Source: Alicyclobacillus sp. (GTDB lineage Bacteria; Bacillota; Bacilli; Alicyclobacillales; Alicyclobacillaceae). From it: a stretch of 64,000 nt of DNA. Below are positions 17,278 to 25,836 of the stretch, one piece after another; within the stretch, counting starts at the first letter, position 1; each line of letters opens with the position of its first letter. Where the stretch lies: positions 62,001-126,000 of the forward strand of contig JAIMBT010000001.1 of assembly GCA_023511295.1 (NCBI GenBank). Reading direction: 5' to 3'. Both the position numbers and the translations under genes were made by a program. The notes beneath the pieces were generated by a model. It worked only from the letters and a program-made list of their open reading frames with translations, searched no databases and was not told the origin of the DNA.

Positions 17278-18254
17278 TGGGAATTCACGTCCTTCGCTAT
17301 CAGCACAACGCCGGCGCACACTGGGGAGTGATCGCCGAGGACGGGTTTGTCCACGAAATTGAAGGAGCGCATGCGTCGCTCGGTTCGCTGCTCACGGGCG
17401 GGCGGGCCGCCGTCCGTCGCGCCGCAGAGGCTGCGGCAGGCGGCCGGAACGCGGGCGCGGTGCGGTTGGAAGCGGTGCGGGTGCTGTCACCCGTGACCAG
17501 GCCGGCACGCATCGTCTGCCAAGGGGCCAACTACGCCAGTCACCGTCAGGAAGCGGGTATGCAGCCGCAGCGGCCGGACTTCAACCTCATCTTCAGCAAG
17601 TCGGACACCTCGCTCTGTGGTCCGACGGACGACATCGTCCGGCCGAAGGGCGTCCAACTGTTGGATTACGAGATTGAGGTCGGGCTGGTGATGGGGCGGC
17701 CCATCACCGCGCCGGTCCAGGTTACGCCGGAGAACTTTACGGAGTTCGTCGCGGGTTTGGTGATCTGCAACGACGTCTCCGCGCGGGACGTGCAACTCGC
17801 ACAGGGTCAGTGGTTCAAGGGCAAGAGCTACCGCACCTTCTGCCCGGCCGGACCGTTCCTCTACCTGCTCGACCCGGACGAGGCGGATGTGGTCCACCAC
17901 CTCGAACTGACCCTCACCGTCAACGGTACCGTCCGCCAGTCCGCGAACACAGAACAGCTCCTGTTCAAACCGGAGGAGACGCTGACGGAGCTCACGGAGA
18001 TTCAGGACTTTTCTCCGGGAGACCTGGTCCTGACCGGCACACCGGGCGGCGTGGCCCTGAACCTGAACCCGGACGAGATGGCCGCCATGTCGAATCCGTC
18101 CCTGCCCGGACGCGAGAAGGTCGCGCGGTTGCTCCAGAGCCAAGGCGGGCGGGACGCGTACCTTCGGGACGGCGACGTGGTGGTTGCGACGGTGCGGAGT
18201 GCAGATGGGACGGTGGACCTGGGGACTCAGCGCAACCGAATCGTCGCGGGTTGA
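17277..18254 (+). CDS. Fumarylacetoacetate hydrolase family protein
   Basis: 325-residue member of the FAH superfamily; GTG at 17277 overlaps the regulator's TAG. The catalytic domain begins around residue 80 with ARIVCQGANYASH, then metal-binding acids in LLDYEIEVGLVMG and VICNDVSARDVQL, and WFKGKSYRTFCPAGPFL. The C-terminal part has the conserved FSPGDLVLTGTPGGVALNL. Such enzymes act as hydrolases, decarboxylases or isomerases on products of aromatic ring cleavage (HpaG/HpcE- or fumarylpyruvate hydrolase-like). Its place next to an extradiol dioxygenase supports a role after meta-cleavage. Confidence 0.92.
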   Translation: MGIHVLRYQHNAGAHWGVIAEDGFVHEIEGAHASLGSLLTGGRAAVRRAAEAAAGGRNAGAVRLEAVRVLSPVTRPARIVCQGANYASHRQEAGMQPQRPDFNLIFSKSDTSLCGPTDDIVRPKGVQLLDYEIEVGLVMGRPITAPVQVTPENFTEFVAGLVICNDVSARDVQLAQGQWFKGKSYRTFCPAGPFLYLLDPDEADVVHHLELTLTVNGTVRQSANTEQLLFKPEETLTELTEIQDFSPGDLVLTGTPGGVALNLNPDEMAAMSNPSLPGREKVARLLQSQGGRDAYLRDGDVVVATVRSADGTVDLGTQRNRIVAG

Positions 18255-18376
18255 TAAGGTACGTATCCAGAGTTCAAGGCGCACGGCTTCCGCGCGACCG
18301 GCACCGCGTGACCTCTGCAGCGAGCGCCCTGCGCGGAAGCGACGACGTGCGACGAGACAGTTTGGGGGGGAGCAGC

Positions 18377-19252
18377 ATGCTGAAGGTATTTCGACTCGCT
18401 TTCGTCCACTTTGACACGACGGACGTGGACCGCCTGGTCCGCTACTACACGGATGTGCTGGGCCTGTCTGTGACCCGGCAGGACGGCGACGCAGCGTATG
18501 TAAGCACTTCCATTGACCATCACAACCTGTTGGTCACGCGGGCGGCGGAGGCAGGCGTTCGCGGCTTTGGACTACAGCTGGCGCCCGGTATCTCTGTAGA
18601 GGACGCAGCCGCTGAACTGGGACGCCTCGGCCTAACTCACGAGGTCCAGGAGCACCCGACTCCGGGAATTCCGTCCTGGGTCCAGTTTAGAGATCTCGAC
18701 GGCTACACGGTCTACCTGTTTTCCGAGATGGAGATGGTTGGCCGCGGATTCGGGGCGCGCGGGGTCTGCCCGAACAAGGTCGGCCACCTCTCCCTGCGCG
18801 TGCGCGACGCGAAGCAGTCCGTGGAATTCTACAAGTCGTTTGGCTTCATCAACACGGACTGGATTGAGGACTTCTTCGGCTTCATGACCTGTAACCGAGA
18901 TCACCACGTGCTCAACTTCTGCACTTCAGACCGGAAGGCCCTCCACCACGTAGCGTTCGAGTTGCGCGACTACAGTCACCTGGTTCGCTCGATGGATGAT
19001 CTCGGCCGCCACCAGATACCGGTGCTGTGGGGCCCGTCCCGCCATGGAGCCGGTCACAACATCGCCACCTACCACCGAGATCCGGACGGAAACATGGTGG
19101 AGCTGTTCACGGATGCGGACGTCTTCATTCCCGAGTTGAACATGTTTGAACCCCGCCCGTGGCACGAGCAATTTCCGCAGCGTCCGAGGGTTTGGGGGAC
19201 GGACGAGTGCATCACTCGGTGGGGTACAGCGTTTGAACAATCGCTGGTCTAA
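18377..19252 (+). CDS. Type I extradiol dioxygenase (VOC family, catechol 2,3-dioxygenase-like)
   Basis: Two-domain vicinal-oxygen-chelate protein, 291 residues, from ATG 18377 behind a long G-rich site. The first domain begins LAFVHFDTTDVDRLVRYYTD. The second, metal-binding domain carries the three expected ligands: His in VGHLSLRVRD, His in LHHVAFELRDYSH, and Glu in GNMVELFTD near residue 250. This fits Fe(II)/Mn(II)-dependent cleavage of a catechol-type ring next to a hydroxyl. The substrate cannot be set from sequence. It lies 122 bases after the FAH-family gene and 38 bases before the amidohydrolase. Confidence 0.88.
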   Translation: MLKVFRLAFVHFDTTDVDRLVRYYTDVLGLSVTRQDGDAAYVSTSIDHHNLLVTRAAEAGVRGFGLQLAPGISVEDAAAELGRLGLTHEVQEHPTPGIPSWVQFRDLDGYTVYLFSEMEMVGRGFGARGVCPNKVGHLSLRVRDAKQSVEFYKSFGFINTDWIEDFFGFMTCNRDHHVLNFCTSDRKALHHVAFELRDYSHLVRSMDDLGRHQIPVLWGPSRHGAGHNIATYHRDPDGNMVELFTDADVFIPELNMFEPRPWHEQFPQRPRVWGTDECITRWGTAFEQSLV

Positions 19253-19290
19253 CCGCCAGCGAAGCATCACCATCAAAGGAGGACGAGGAC

Positions 19291-20679
19291 ATGGCGAACA
19301 GGCTGCTCATCAAAGGCGGGCGCGTATTGACGATGGACCCCGCGCTCGGCAACTTCGAGCAGGCGGACGTGTTGGTCGAAGGGGAGACGATTGTCGCGGT
19401 CGGGCGGAACCTGGAGGCTGACGACTGTGAGGTGGTGGACGCTGGGGGACAGATTGTCATCCCTGGATTCGTCGACACCCACCGCCATGTGTGGGAAGCG
19501 GTGATTCGCAACGTCGGCCCGGACTGGACCCTACCGACCTACCTCCACCACCTGTACTTCAACGGCCTCGGCGGCACACTGCGTCCGGAAGACGTCTACA
19601 TCGGCAATCTGCTCGGCGCGCTCGAAGCGCTGGATGCGGGCGTCACCACGCTCCTCGACTGGTCGATGGTCAACTCGCCGGAGCATGCAGACGAGATGGT
19701 CCGGGGGTTGCAGGAAGCGGGCATCCGCGCCGTATTCGCGTACGGTACTCCGCTTCGCGGCGCCGGAGCGTACTGGTCTCGAGACAGTCTGTTGAAACAG
19801 CAAGATGACGCCATCCGCGTGAAGAAACAGTACTTCTCCTCGAAGGACCAGTTGTTGACCTACGGGTTGGCCATCCGCGGGCCGGAGTTCTCCTCGTGGG
19901 AATCGACGCTGTACGACATGAACCTGGCGCAGGAGTTGGACGCCATCTGTACCATGCACGTCGGCTTTGGGTCGTGGGGTTCGGTGGACCGGTCCATCGA
20001 GAAGATGACGCAGGCGGGACTGCTCAACCCGTCCGTGAACTTGGTACACGTCAACTCCATCAGTGACGAGGAGTACAAGATGATTGCGGACACCGGCGCC
20101 TCGGTGTCGGTCACGCCGGAAGTGGAAATGATGATGGGCCACGGCTATCCGCTGACGGGGAAACTGACCAAGTACGGCGGGCGTCCGACCCTTGGGGTAG
20201 ACGTTGTCACCTCGACCGGCGGCGATATGTTCGCGCAGATGAAGTTCATGATGCAGGCGGAGCGGTCGCGCGTCAATGAGACTGTGCTCGCCCGCGGCGA
20301 GATGCCGGAATCTCTGCCTCTCTCGGCGTACGACGTCCTGTCCTTCGCGACCATTGACGGCGCGCGGGCACTCGGGCTCGGGGACCGGACCGGGTCACTC
20401 ACGCCCGGCAAGCAGGCGGACATCGTCCTCATCCGCGCGACGGACATCAACCTGACACCGGTGAATGATCCCGTGTGCGCTGTCACCCTCTGCGCCCACA
20501 CTGGAAACGTGGACGCCGTATTCGTCGCAGGCAAGGCGGTCAAGCGCAACGGGCGCCTGGTGAACGTCGACCTGGAGCGAATCCGCACCTTGGCGGAGCG
20601 CTCGCGGGACTACATCTTTGGAGAATACGGGGTGCCAGACAGTGCCTCGAACGCCGTGAAGTCGCCGGCCAAGGCCTGA
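19291..20679 (+). CDS. Amidohydrolase of the chlorohydrolase/deaminase group
   Basis: 462-residue metal-dependent amidohydrolase; ATG preceded by AAAGGAGGA. The N-terminus has the usual small beta-sandwich (LLIKGGRVLTMDPALG) and PGFVDTHRHVWE with the HxH metal pair. Further ligands are His in TMHVGFGS, His in LVHVNSIS and Asp in GVDVVTSTGGDM; the C-terminal segment TGSLTPGKQADIVLI closes the fold. It resembles the TrzN/AtzA/SsnA-like group that deaminates or dechlorinates N-heterocycles. Last gene of the regulator-led catabolic operon; it may release an amine or halide from the compound whose ring is then opened. Confidence 0.9.
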   Translation: MANRLLIKGGRVLTMDPALGNFEQADVLVEGETIVAVGRNLEADDCEVVDAGGQIVIPGFVDTHRHVWEAVIRNVGPDWTLPTYLHHLYFNGLGGTLRPEDVYIGNLLGALEALDAGVTTLLDWSMVNSPEHADEMVRGLQEAGIRAVFAYGTPLRGAGAYWSRDSLLKQQDDAIRVKKQYFSSKDQLLTYGLAIRGPEFSSWESTLYDMNLAQELDAICTMHVGFGSWGSVDRSIEKMTQAGLLNPSVNLVHVNSISDEEYKMIADTGASVSVTPEVEMMMGHGYPLTGKLTKYGGRPTLGVDVVTSTGGDMFAQMKFMMQAERSRVNETVLARGEMPESLPLSAYDVLSFATIDGARALGLGDRTGSLTPGKQADIVLIRATDINLTPVNDPVCAVTLCAHTGNVDAVFVAGKAVKRNGRLVNVDLERIRTLAERSRDYIFGEYGVPDSASNAVKSPAKA

Positions 20680-20691
20680 TTTCGGAGCCGA

Positions 20692-20720
20692 ACGGCGGAA
20701 CCCTGTGAGGGTTCCGCCGT
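20692..20720. terminator. Hairpin between convergent amidohydrolase and Nudix genes
   Basis: ACGGCGGAACCC (20692-20703) and GGGTTCCGCCGT (20709-20720) form a perfect 12-bp stem with loop TGTGA. T runs are absent on both sides, so termination strength is uncertain. Confidence 0.6.
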
Positions 20721-20780
20721 CGCCTCGCGACCACACCGGGGATGAAGTCCACGGGGTCCATGGACTGGTGCGGATGCGCT

Positions 20781-21302
20781 TCACACCCGTTTCACGGGAT
20801 GGGGCAGCATGTGAACGTCTACGAGCTGTTGGCCGCGGTACGTACAGTGGATGTGAATCGGTTCGACGGCGGCCATAAGCTTGGGCAGGCAGTAGGGGAG
20901 GTTGGGTGTCACACCCTGGTTGCGGCTGTCCAGAATCCAGTCGAGGGGTTTCCAATCGAGGACCCCTTCCTCCGTCCTGCACGGTGTGGGGTACGGCGTA
21001 TCGGCCGGGAGGGGGGCGACGAAGGCGTACATGCCGCCCGGCGGATGAGCGTCCGTCTCCCACGTAATCCGTCCGGCGGGGCGGACGAGCGGAAGCGTAA
21101 GCCCCGTCTCCTCCCAGATCTCGCGTTCGACGCTCTCCAAGGGGGCTTCGCCTGGTTCAATCTTGCCGCCGACGCCGTTCCACATGCCCATCCAGGGGGG
21201 CTTGACGCGGTTCAACAGGAGGAACTCGGGAGCTGGCGGGATGCGCCCTTGCTCACCTTTGTCTTCCCGATAAATGAAGCAGATGGTATACGTGAGTTCC
21301 AC
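20781..21302 (-). CDS. Nudix hydrolase (8-oxo-dGTP diphosphatase-like)
   Basis: 173-residue Nudix protein. GTG at 21302 is chosen for the GGAGGAGGG site 8 bases upstream; an ATG at 21368 would add 22 residues without one. The Nudix box is complete: GGKIEPGEAPLESVEREIWEETGL, seen as GKIEPGE then REIWEETGL with all acidic metal ligands. The preceding LLNRVKPPWMGMWNGVGG is characteristic of MutT/8-oxo-dGTP-type enzymes. Single gene, divergent from the osmolyte importer leader. Confidence 0.88.
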   Translation of the reverse strand: MELTYTICFIYREDKGEQGRIPPAPEFLLLNRVKPPWMGMWNGVGGKIEPGEAPLESVEREIWEETGLTLPLVRPAGRITWETDAHPPGGMYAFVAPLPADTPYPTPCRTEEGVLDWKPLDWILDSRNQGVTPNLPYCLPKLMAAVEPIHIHCTYRGQQLVDVHMLPHPVKRV

Positions 21303-21464
21303 CTCTGATTCCCTCCTCCGCCCTGCTTCGGCTTGCGGATACCCCTTGTTGAGGCCGAAATGGTACATGGCCGCAGGCTCGCTGTTCACCTCATTATAGC
21401 CTTTGGGGCAGGAGGGCGCGGGACAGCTGGGTGAAAGTTGGGCTCGTTTGAACCCGGCCAGGGT

Positions 21465-21493
21465 TTGACATACCGAGTGAACCTTTCTATAAT
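21465..21493 (+). promoter_or_regulatory. Sigma-A promoter of the osmolyte importer operon
   Basis: Consensus TTGACA (21465-21470), 17-base spacer, consensus TATAAT (21488-21493). It feeds directly into the riboswitch leader. Confidence 0.85.
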
Positions 21494-21529
21494 CGAAACG
21501 TAAGCTGACAACTGAATAGGACATAACGT

Positions 21530-21660
21530 GTCCGCTACTGCTGAATTCCCGAAAGGGAAACGGGGGAACCAACTCTGGGGTGAATCTGGTCGCGACCACG
21601 CGGCCGGACGGGTACTCTTAAGCCCGAACCCGACAGCTAACTTCGTAAGCATTTAGGAGA
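21530..21660 (+). ncRNA. c-di-AMP riboswitch (ydaO/yuaA leader)
   Basis: The leader carries the highly conserved blocks of the ydaO-yuaA class: CGGGGGAACCA (21561-21571), GGGGTGAATC (21577-21586) and AGCCCGAACCCGACAGCTAA near 21620-21640, ending CGTAAGCA. It is followed at 21715-21746 by an intrinsic terminator, giving a transcriptional OFF switch when c-di-AMP is high. The downstream genes encode a glycine betaine/carnitine/choline-type importer, matching the known role of c-di-AMP in limiting osmolyte and potassium uptake. The exact ends of the aptamer are approximate. Confidence 0.9.
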
Positions 21661-21714
21661 GTAGTGCTGTGCGCTTTGGCACATGGCACCGTGTTTGTCA
21701 TCTATGCAGGAGTT

Positions 21715-21746
21715 CCCCGTAGGCAAGTTTGCCTATGGGGTTTTTT
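21715..21746 (+). terminator. Riboswitch-controlled intrinsic terminator
   Basis: CCCCGTAGGCAA (21715-21726) pairs with TTGCCTATGGGG (21729-21740) over 12 positions including one G-U type pair, followed by six T. It lies between the c-di-AMP aptamer and the ATPase start and is the expression platform. Confidence 0.88.
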
Positions 21747-21829
21747 GCGTGGAGGCAGCGCGAGGATGTCCGGCTGGACACCAGTTTGGACACGGTACGT
21801 CTAACAATCCCAATGGAGGTGGTGCGCAC

Positions 21830-22984
21830 GTGCTGACATTCTCCCATTTGGGGAAGACCTATCCGGACGGGACGGACGCCGTGGTCGATTTTAACCTGGA
21901 GGTAGCCCGTGGCGAACTGATTGCCCTGATTGGGCCGTCCGGGTGTGGAAAATCGACCACGCTGCGCATGGTGAATCGGCTGATTGAACCGACCTCTGGC
22001 ACCGTGATGCTGGACGGCCAGGACTACAAGTCGATGGATCCTGTGGAACTGCGAAGGCGACTCGGGTACGTGATTCAGCAGATTGGTCTCATCCCCCATC
22101 TCACCATCGCGGAGAACATCTCCTTTGTCCTGCGGCTGCAAGGTGTGAACAAGCAGAAACGGCGGGAGCGCGCGAGCGAGTTGATGGCACTCGCCGGTCT
22201 TCCGGCAGATCAGTACCTCGACCGCTACCCGAGGGAACTGAGTGGCGGGCAGCAGCAACGGATTGGCGTTCTGCGGGCACTCGCACATGACCCCGAGATT
22301 ATCCTCATGGACGAACCGTTCGGCGCACTCGACCCCCTCATGCGTGAGCAACTGCAGGACGAACTCAAGCGGTTGCAGCAGGCGGTGCAAAAGACGATTA
22401 TCTTCGTCACCCACGACATGGATGAGGCGCTCCGCATTGCAGACCGAATTGTCATCATGCGAGCGGGGCGCGTCATCCAGGTCGCGACACCGGAAGAGAT
22501 GCTGCGTAACCCGGCCGACGAGTTTGTCGCCGAGTTCATCGGCCGCCAGCGCTTGTTGCGCCAGGCGAGCGAGGTCGCGGTGCGAGAGATCATGCTCGAT
22601 AATCCGGCGATGGTCAGCGCCGACACCGGTCTGGCGCAGTCCCTTGAATTCATGCGCCGGCGAAAGGTCGACTCGGTGTTGGTCAAAGGCCCGAACGACG
22701 TGTTTGTCGGCGCGGCGCGGGCTCGCGACGTGCAGCGCGCCTTGGAGGCGCGCGAGCAGTCGAAGATCAGCGCCTATGCGCGCCACGGCAGCGTATTTGT
22801 CGGCCCGGACGACCCGGCGATGAACGCCATCCACCACATGCTGGCGTATGGATTGGACGCCATCCCGGTGCTCGGCCCCGGCAAGGTGGTGGTCGGGATT
22901 GTCACGCGCGGTACGCTGGCGGGTGTGTTGGACGACGCCCTGCGCACCAGCGCGGCGGCACCGGCCCTCGAGGCAAACGCATGA
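21830..22984 (+). CDS. Osmoprotectant (glycine betaine/carnitine/choline) ABC transporter ATP-binding protein with CBS domains
   Basis: ATPase of an OpuC/OpuB-type importer, 384 residues; GTG at 21830 lies 9 bases after GGAGGT. Walker A IGPSGCGKST, signature LSGGQQQR, Walker B IILMDEPFGALD and H-loop VTHDMDEAL are intact. The C-terminal ~120 residues form two CBS modules (REIMLDNPAMVSADTGLAQS and the later YGLDAIPVLGPGKVVVGIV), which sense ionic strength or c-di-AMP in related systems. First gene of a three-gene operon. Confidence 0.93.
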   Translation: MLTFSHLGKTYPDGTDAVVDFNLEVARGELIALIGPSGCGKSTTLRMVNRLIEPTSGTVMLDGQDYKSMDPVELRRRLGYVIQQIGLIPHLTIAENISFVLRLQGVNKQKRRERASELMALAGLPADQYLDRYPRELSGGQQQRIGVLRALAHDPEIILMDEPFGALDPLMREQLQDELKRLQQAVQKTIIFVTHDMDEALRIADRIVIMRAGRVIQVATPEEMLRNPADEFVAEFIGRQRLLRQASEVAVREIMLDNPAMVSADTGLAQSLEFMRRRKVDSVLVKGPNDVFVGAARARDVQRALEAREQSKISAYARHGSVFVGPDDPAMNAIHHMLAYGLDAIPVLGPGKVVVGIVTRGTLAGVLDDALRTSAAAPALEANA

Positions 22985-23026
22985 CGTCGATTCACATTCC
23001 TCGCAACGGAAAGGAGGTCGCTCTGC

Positions 23027-23671
23027 ATGCTGTCTGAGCTTTGGCAGTACACACTGACGCACGGTGCGGACATCTGGAGTCTGACCGTGCAGCAATTATA
23101 CCTGGTGGCCATCCCGATGGCGTGTGCGATTGTGATTGCCGTACCGCTCACGATTCTCTCCACCCGCGTCAAACGGCTGTATCCCTGGATCATCGGCTTC
23201 AGCAACGCGATGCAGACGATTCCCAGCCTCGCGCTCTTGGTCCTGATGATCACGATTGGCCTCGGCATCGGCATCGTGCCGGCGACGGTCGCACTGTTCG
23301 TTTACGCCTTGATGCCGATTGTCCGCAACACCCACGTCGGTATTTCAGGCGTGCCGAACGAGGTGAAGGACGCCGCCATCGGCATGGGCGCCACCAAGTG
23401 GCAGTTGCTCTGGCTGGTGGAACTGCCCATGGCGCTGAAGGTGATTGTCGCCGGCATCCGGTCTGCGTTGGTGATGACCATCGGCTTCGCGACGCTCGCT
23501 GCCCTGATTGGTGCCGGCGGTCTCGGCTCGCTCATCATGCAGGGGCTCGGCATGGCGGACAACGCCATCGTGTTGGCCGGCACGATTCCGGCTGTCATCC
23601 TCGCTTTCCTCGCCGAGTTCTTGATGGGGCGATTGGAGCGGCTTCTGACGCCGAAGGGGCTGCGTGTCTGA
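23027..23671 (+). CDS. Osmoprotectant ABC transporter permease (OpuCB/OpuCD-like)
   Basis: 214-residue membrane protein; AAAGGAGG precedes the ATG. It has about five or six hydrophobic helices and the EAA loop around KDAAIGMGATKWQLLWLVELP, typical of OpuBB/OpuCB/ProW-like permeases. Only one permease gene is present, whereas opuC operons usually contain two; this one may form a homodimer or pair with a distant partner. Confidence 0.9.
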   Translation: MLSELWQYTLTHGADIWSLTVQQLYLVAIPMACAIVIAVPLTILSTRVKRLYPWIIGFSNAMQTIPSLALLVLMITIGLGIGIVPATVALFVYALMPIVRNTHVGISGVPNEVKDAAIGMGATKWQLLWLVELPMALKVIVAGIRSALVMTIGFATLAALIGAGGLGSLIMQGLGMADNAIVLAGTIPAVILAFLAEFLMGRLERLLTPKGLRV

Positions 23672-23725
23672 GCGTTTGTGTGAATCTTGCAACCGTCAGA
23701 CTATCGAAATTCTGGGAGGCGAATC

Positions 23726-24673
23726 ATGAAGAAGACACAGATGGCTGGAATGGTCGCAGCTTCCGTCGCGTTGGTCGGAATCCTCGCTGGTTGCGGTGCG
23801 GGGGCAGGGAGCGGATCGAACACTGCGAGCAGCGGGAAGAAGCCGATGCAGATCACCATCGCGACGCAGGATTTTTCGGAACCGGTGATTGACGACTACA
23901 TGATTAAGGACCTCATCGAGGCGAAGACGCCTGTGAAAGTGACCATCAAACAGACGAGTGGCGCGTCCGGTCTGATGCACACGATGATGATGAGCAACGC
24001 CATCCAGATCTACACCGGTTGGGACGGGACGGAGTTTAGCGGCCCGCTGAAACAGAGCTACACAGGCTCGTTCAAGGGTCACCCGAACAAGGTCTACAAT
24101 TATGTGAAGGACCAGGAGATGAAGCAGTTCAATGTCTGGGTCTCACCGTCGCTCGGGTACGAGGACACCTACGCGCTCACGGTCACCCAGGCGACAGCGG
24201 ATAAGTACCACCTGAAGACGGTTTCCGATGCCATCCCGTACGCGAAGAATTGGGTGCTCGGTACGGATACCACCTTCCAGAGCCGGGTCGGGGACGGATT
24301 GGCGGACTTTGAGAAAGCGTACGGCATCCAGTTCAAGAGCACGAAGGCGATGTCGTATGACCTCATGTACCCAGCTCTTGCGAATGGCGCGATTCAAGCC
24401 GGGGTTGCCTATTCGACAGACGGGCGGTTGAAGAAACTGCACGAGGTCCCGCTGACAGACGACAAGCACTTCTTCCCGCCCTACCATGCCGTGATCTTGA
24501 TCAACGCGGACGTCGAAAAGGCGTGGAACCTGGACCAGGTGTTGAAGCCGCTGTACGGGCTCATCACCACGGCTGACCAGACGGAGTTGAACTACGAGGT
24601 GGACGTGCTGAAGAAGGACCCCGCAACGGTGGCACACGACTTCCTCGTGCAAAAAGGCGTGTTGAAAAACTGA
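23726..24673 (+). CDS. Osmoprotectant-binding lipoprotein (OpuCC-like)
   Basis: 315-residue substrate-binding lipoprotein; ATG at 23726 follows GGGAGG. N-terminus MKKTQMAGMVAASVALVG is followed by lipobox ILAGC. The mature region begins with IATQDFSEPVIDDYMIKDLIE, typical of the OpuAC type II family of quaternary ammonium binders, and contains IQIYTGWDGTEFSG. Aromatic residues (Trp/Tyr) for caging a quaternary amine are abundant, but the cage cannot be assigned without alignment. Last gene of the operon. Confidence 0.9.
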   Translation: MKKTQMAGMVAASVALVGILAGCGAGAGSGSNTASSGKKPMQITIATQDFSEPVIDDYMIKDLIEAKTPVKVTIKQTSGASGLMHTMMMSNAIQIYTGWDGTEFSGPLKQSYTGSFKGHPNKVYNYVKDQEMKQFNVWVSPSLGYEDTYALTVTQATADKYHLKTVSDAIPYAKNWVLGTDTTFQSRVGDGLADFEKAYGIQFKSTKAMSYDLMYPALANGAIQAGVAYSTDGRLKKLHEVPLTDDKHFFPPYHAVILINADVEKAWNLDQVLKPLYGLITTADQTELNYEVDVLKKDPATVAHDFLVQKGVLKN

Positions 24674-24678
24674 CCCAA

Positions 24679-24708
24679 CGAGCTCCGGGGACTCAACCCC
24701 GGAGCTCG
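24679..24708. terminator. Hairpin at convergent ends of the osmolyte operon and aminotransferase
   Basis: CGAGCTCCGGGG (24679-24690) and CCCCGGAGCTCG (24697-24708) pair perfectly around ACTCAA. The minus-strand aminotransferase stop lies in the loop. There is no T run, so it may mainly separate the two converging transcripts. Confidence 0.6.
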
Positions 24709-25823
24709 CGGTCCACTTGCGCCCAGATCTCCGCGAACTGAGACAGCTGTTCACGGGTGCCGATGGTGACCCGCAGGCCTTCGTCGAGCGGTGCGACACC
24801 AGGTACCCGGATGAATACGCCCCTCTGCAAGAGCGCCTCGGCAGTACGCGCCGCGCGGTCTGCAGATCCCACCGGGATGAACAGGAAGCTGGCCGCTGAC
24901 GGGACCGGTCGGTAACCGAGTCTGTGAGCCACTTCGGTCAGTTGCGCCTGTCCAGCGGCGACCTGGCGCCGCACATCGGCCAAGAACACGGTGTCCTCGA
25001 GGGCGGCCAAAGCGCCGGCCTGGGCGACTCGGTTCACGCCGAAGTGATTCCGCACCTTGTCGAATGCGGCCACGGTGTCGGGGTGCGTTACCGCGTAGCC
25101 GATGCGCGCCCCAGCCAGGCCGTAGGCTTTGGAGAACGTGCGAAGGCGAATCACGCGGTTCATGCAGTGGGACATCGGCAGCGTCTGCAGCCCGGCTGCA
25201 AATTCCACGTACGCTTCATCGAGGACGAGCGTGGTCTGCTCGGGAAGTGCGTCGATGAACGCCGCCAACTGTGCTGCGCCGAAAACGGTGCCGGTCGGGT
25301 TGTCCGGATTCGCCAAGTAGACCAGCTTTGCGGACGTGCGGTGCGCCGCTTCCGCCAGCCCGTCGAGGTCGTTCTGCCAAGCGTCGGTGTACGGAACGAA
25401 GTGCAGGGTTCCGCCATAGCCCGCGACGTGATAGTTGAACGTTGGGTAGCCACCCAGCGAGGTAACCACCGCATCGCCCGGATTCAGGAACACGCGCGCG
25501 ATGAGGCCGAGCAGTTCGTCAATCCCGGACCCGACGGAGATGGCCTCAAACGGCACACCATGGCGGTTGGCCAGCACGAGGCGCAGGTCGCGGCTCTCCG
25601 GGTCGCCGTACCAAGCTGTGCCGGAGGCTGCCTCGCGCATCGCCGCGACCGCCTTCGGCGACGAGCCGAACGGACTCTCGTTCGCACCAAGGCGCAGGCG
25701 AATGGGTACGCCGCTCATGCGTTCCAAGGCTTCCGGTGCGATGAACGGGACGGTTGCCGGGAGTTCTGCCACCAAGCGCGCGTATCCGCCGGCTGGTGCG
25801 GTTCGTTCTCGTTGCTCGGCCAT
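24693..25823 (-). CDS. HisC-like class I/II aminotransferase (candidate for last step of methionine salvage)
   Basis: PLP-dependent aminotransferase, 376 residues, histidinol-phosphate-aminotransferase-like. The ATG follows AAGGAGATT. Key elements: LRLGANESPFG at the N-terminus, LANPDNPTGTVF, LDEAYVEFA and the PLP-binding Lys in TFSKAYGLAGARIGYA. It starts 13 bases after the mtnD stop in the same direction. Known methionine salvage ends with transamination of 2-oxo-4-methylthiobutyrate, the product of MtnD, so this may be the enzyme for that step rather than a histidine-biosynthesis gene; no other his genes are nearby. That assignment is inference. Confidence 0.82.
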   Translation of the reverse strand: MAEQRERTAPAGGYARLVAELPATVPFIAPEALERMSGVPIRLRLGANESPFGSSPKAVAAMREAASGTAWYGDPESRDLRLVLANRHGVPFEAISVGSGIDELLGLIARVFLNPGDAVVTSLGGYPTFNYHVAGYGGTLHFVPYTDAWQNDLDGLAEAAHRTSAKLVYLANPDNPTGTVFGAAQLAAFIDALPEQTTLVLDEAYVEFAAGLQTLPMSHCMNRVIRLRTFSKAYGLAGARIGYAVTHPDTVAAFDKVRNHFGVNRVAQAGALAALEDTVFLADVRRQVAAGQAQLTEVAHRLGYRPVPSAASFLFIPVGSADRAARTAEALLQRGVFIRVPGVAPLDEGLRVTIGTREQLSQFAEIWAQVDRELRG

Positions 25824-25836
25824 GCGTCAATCTCCT

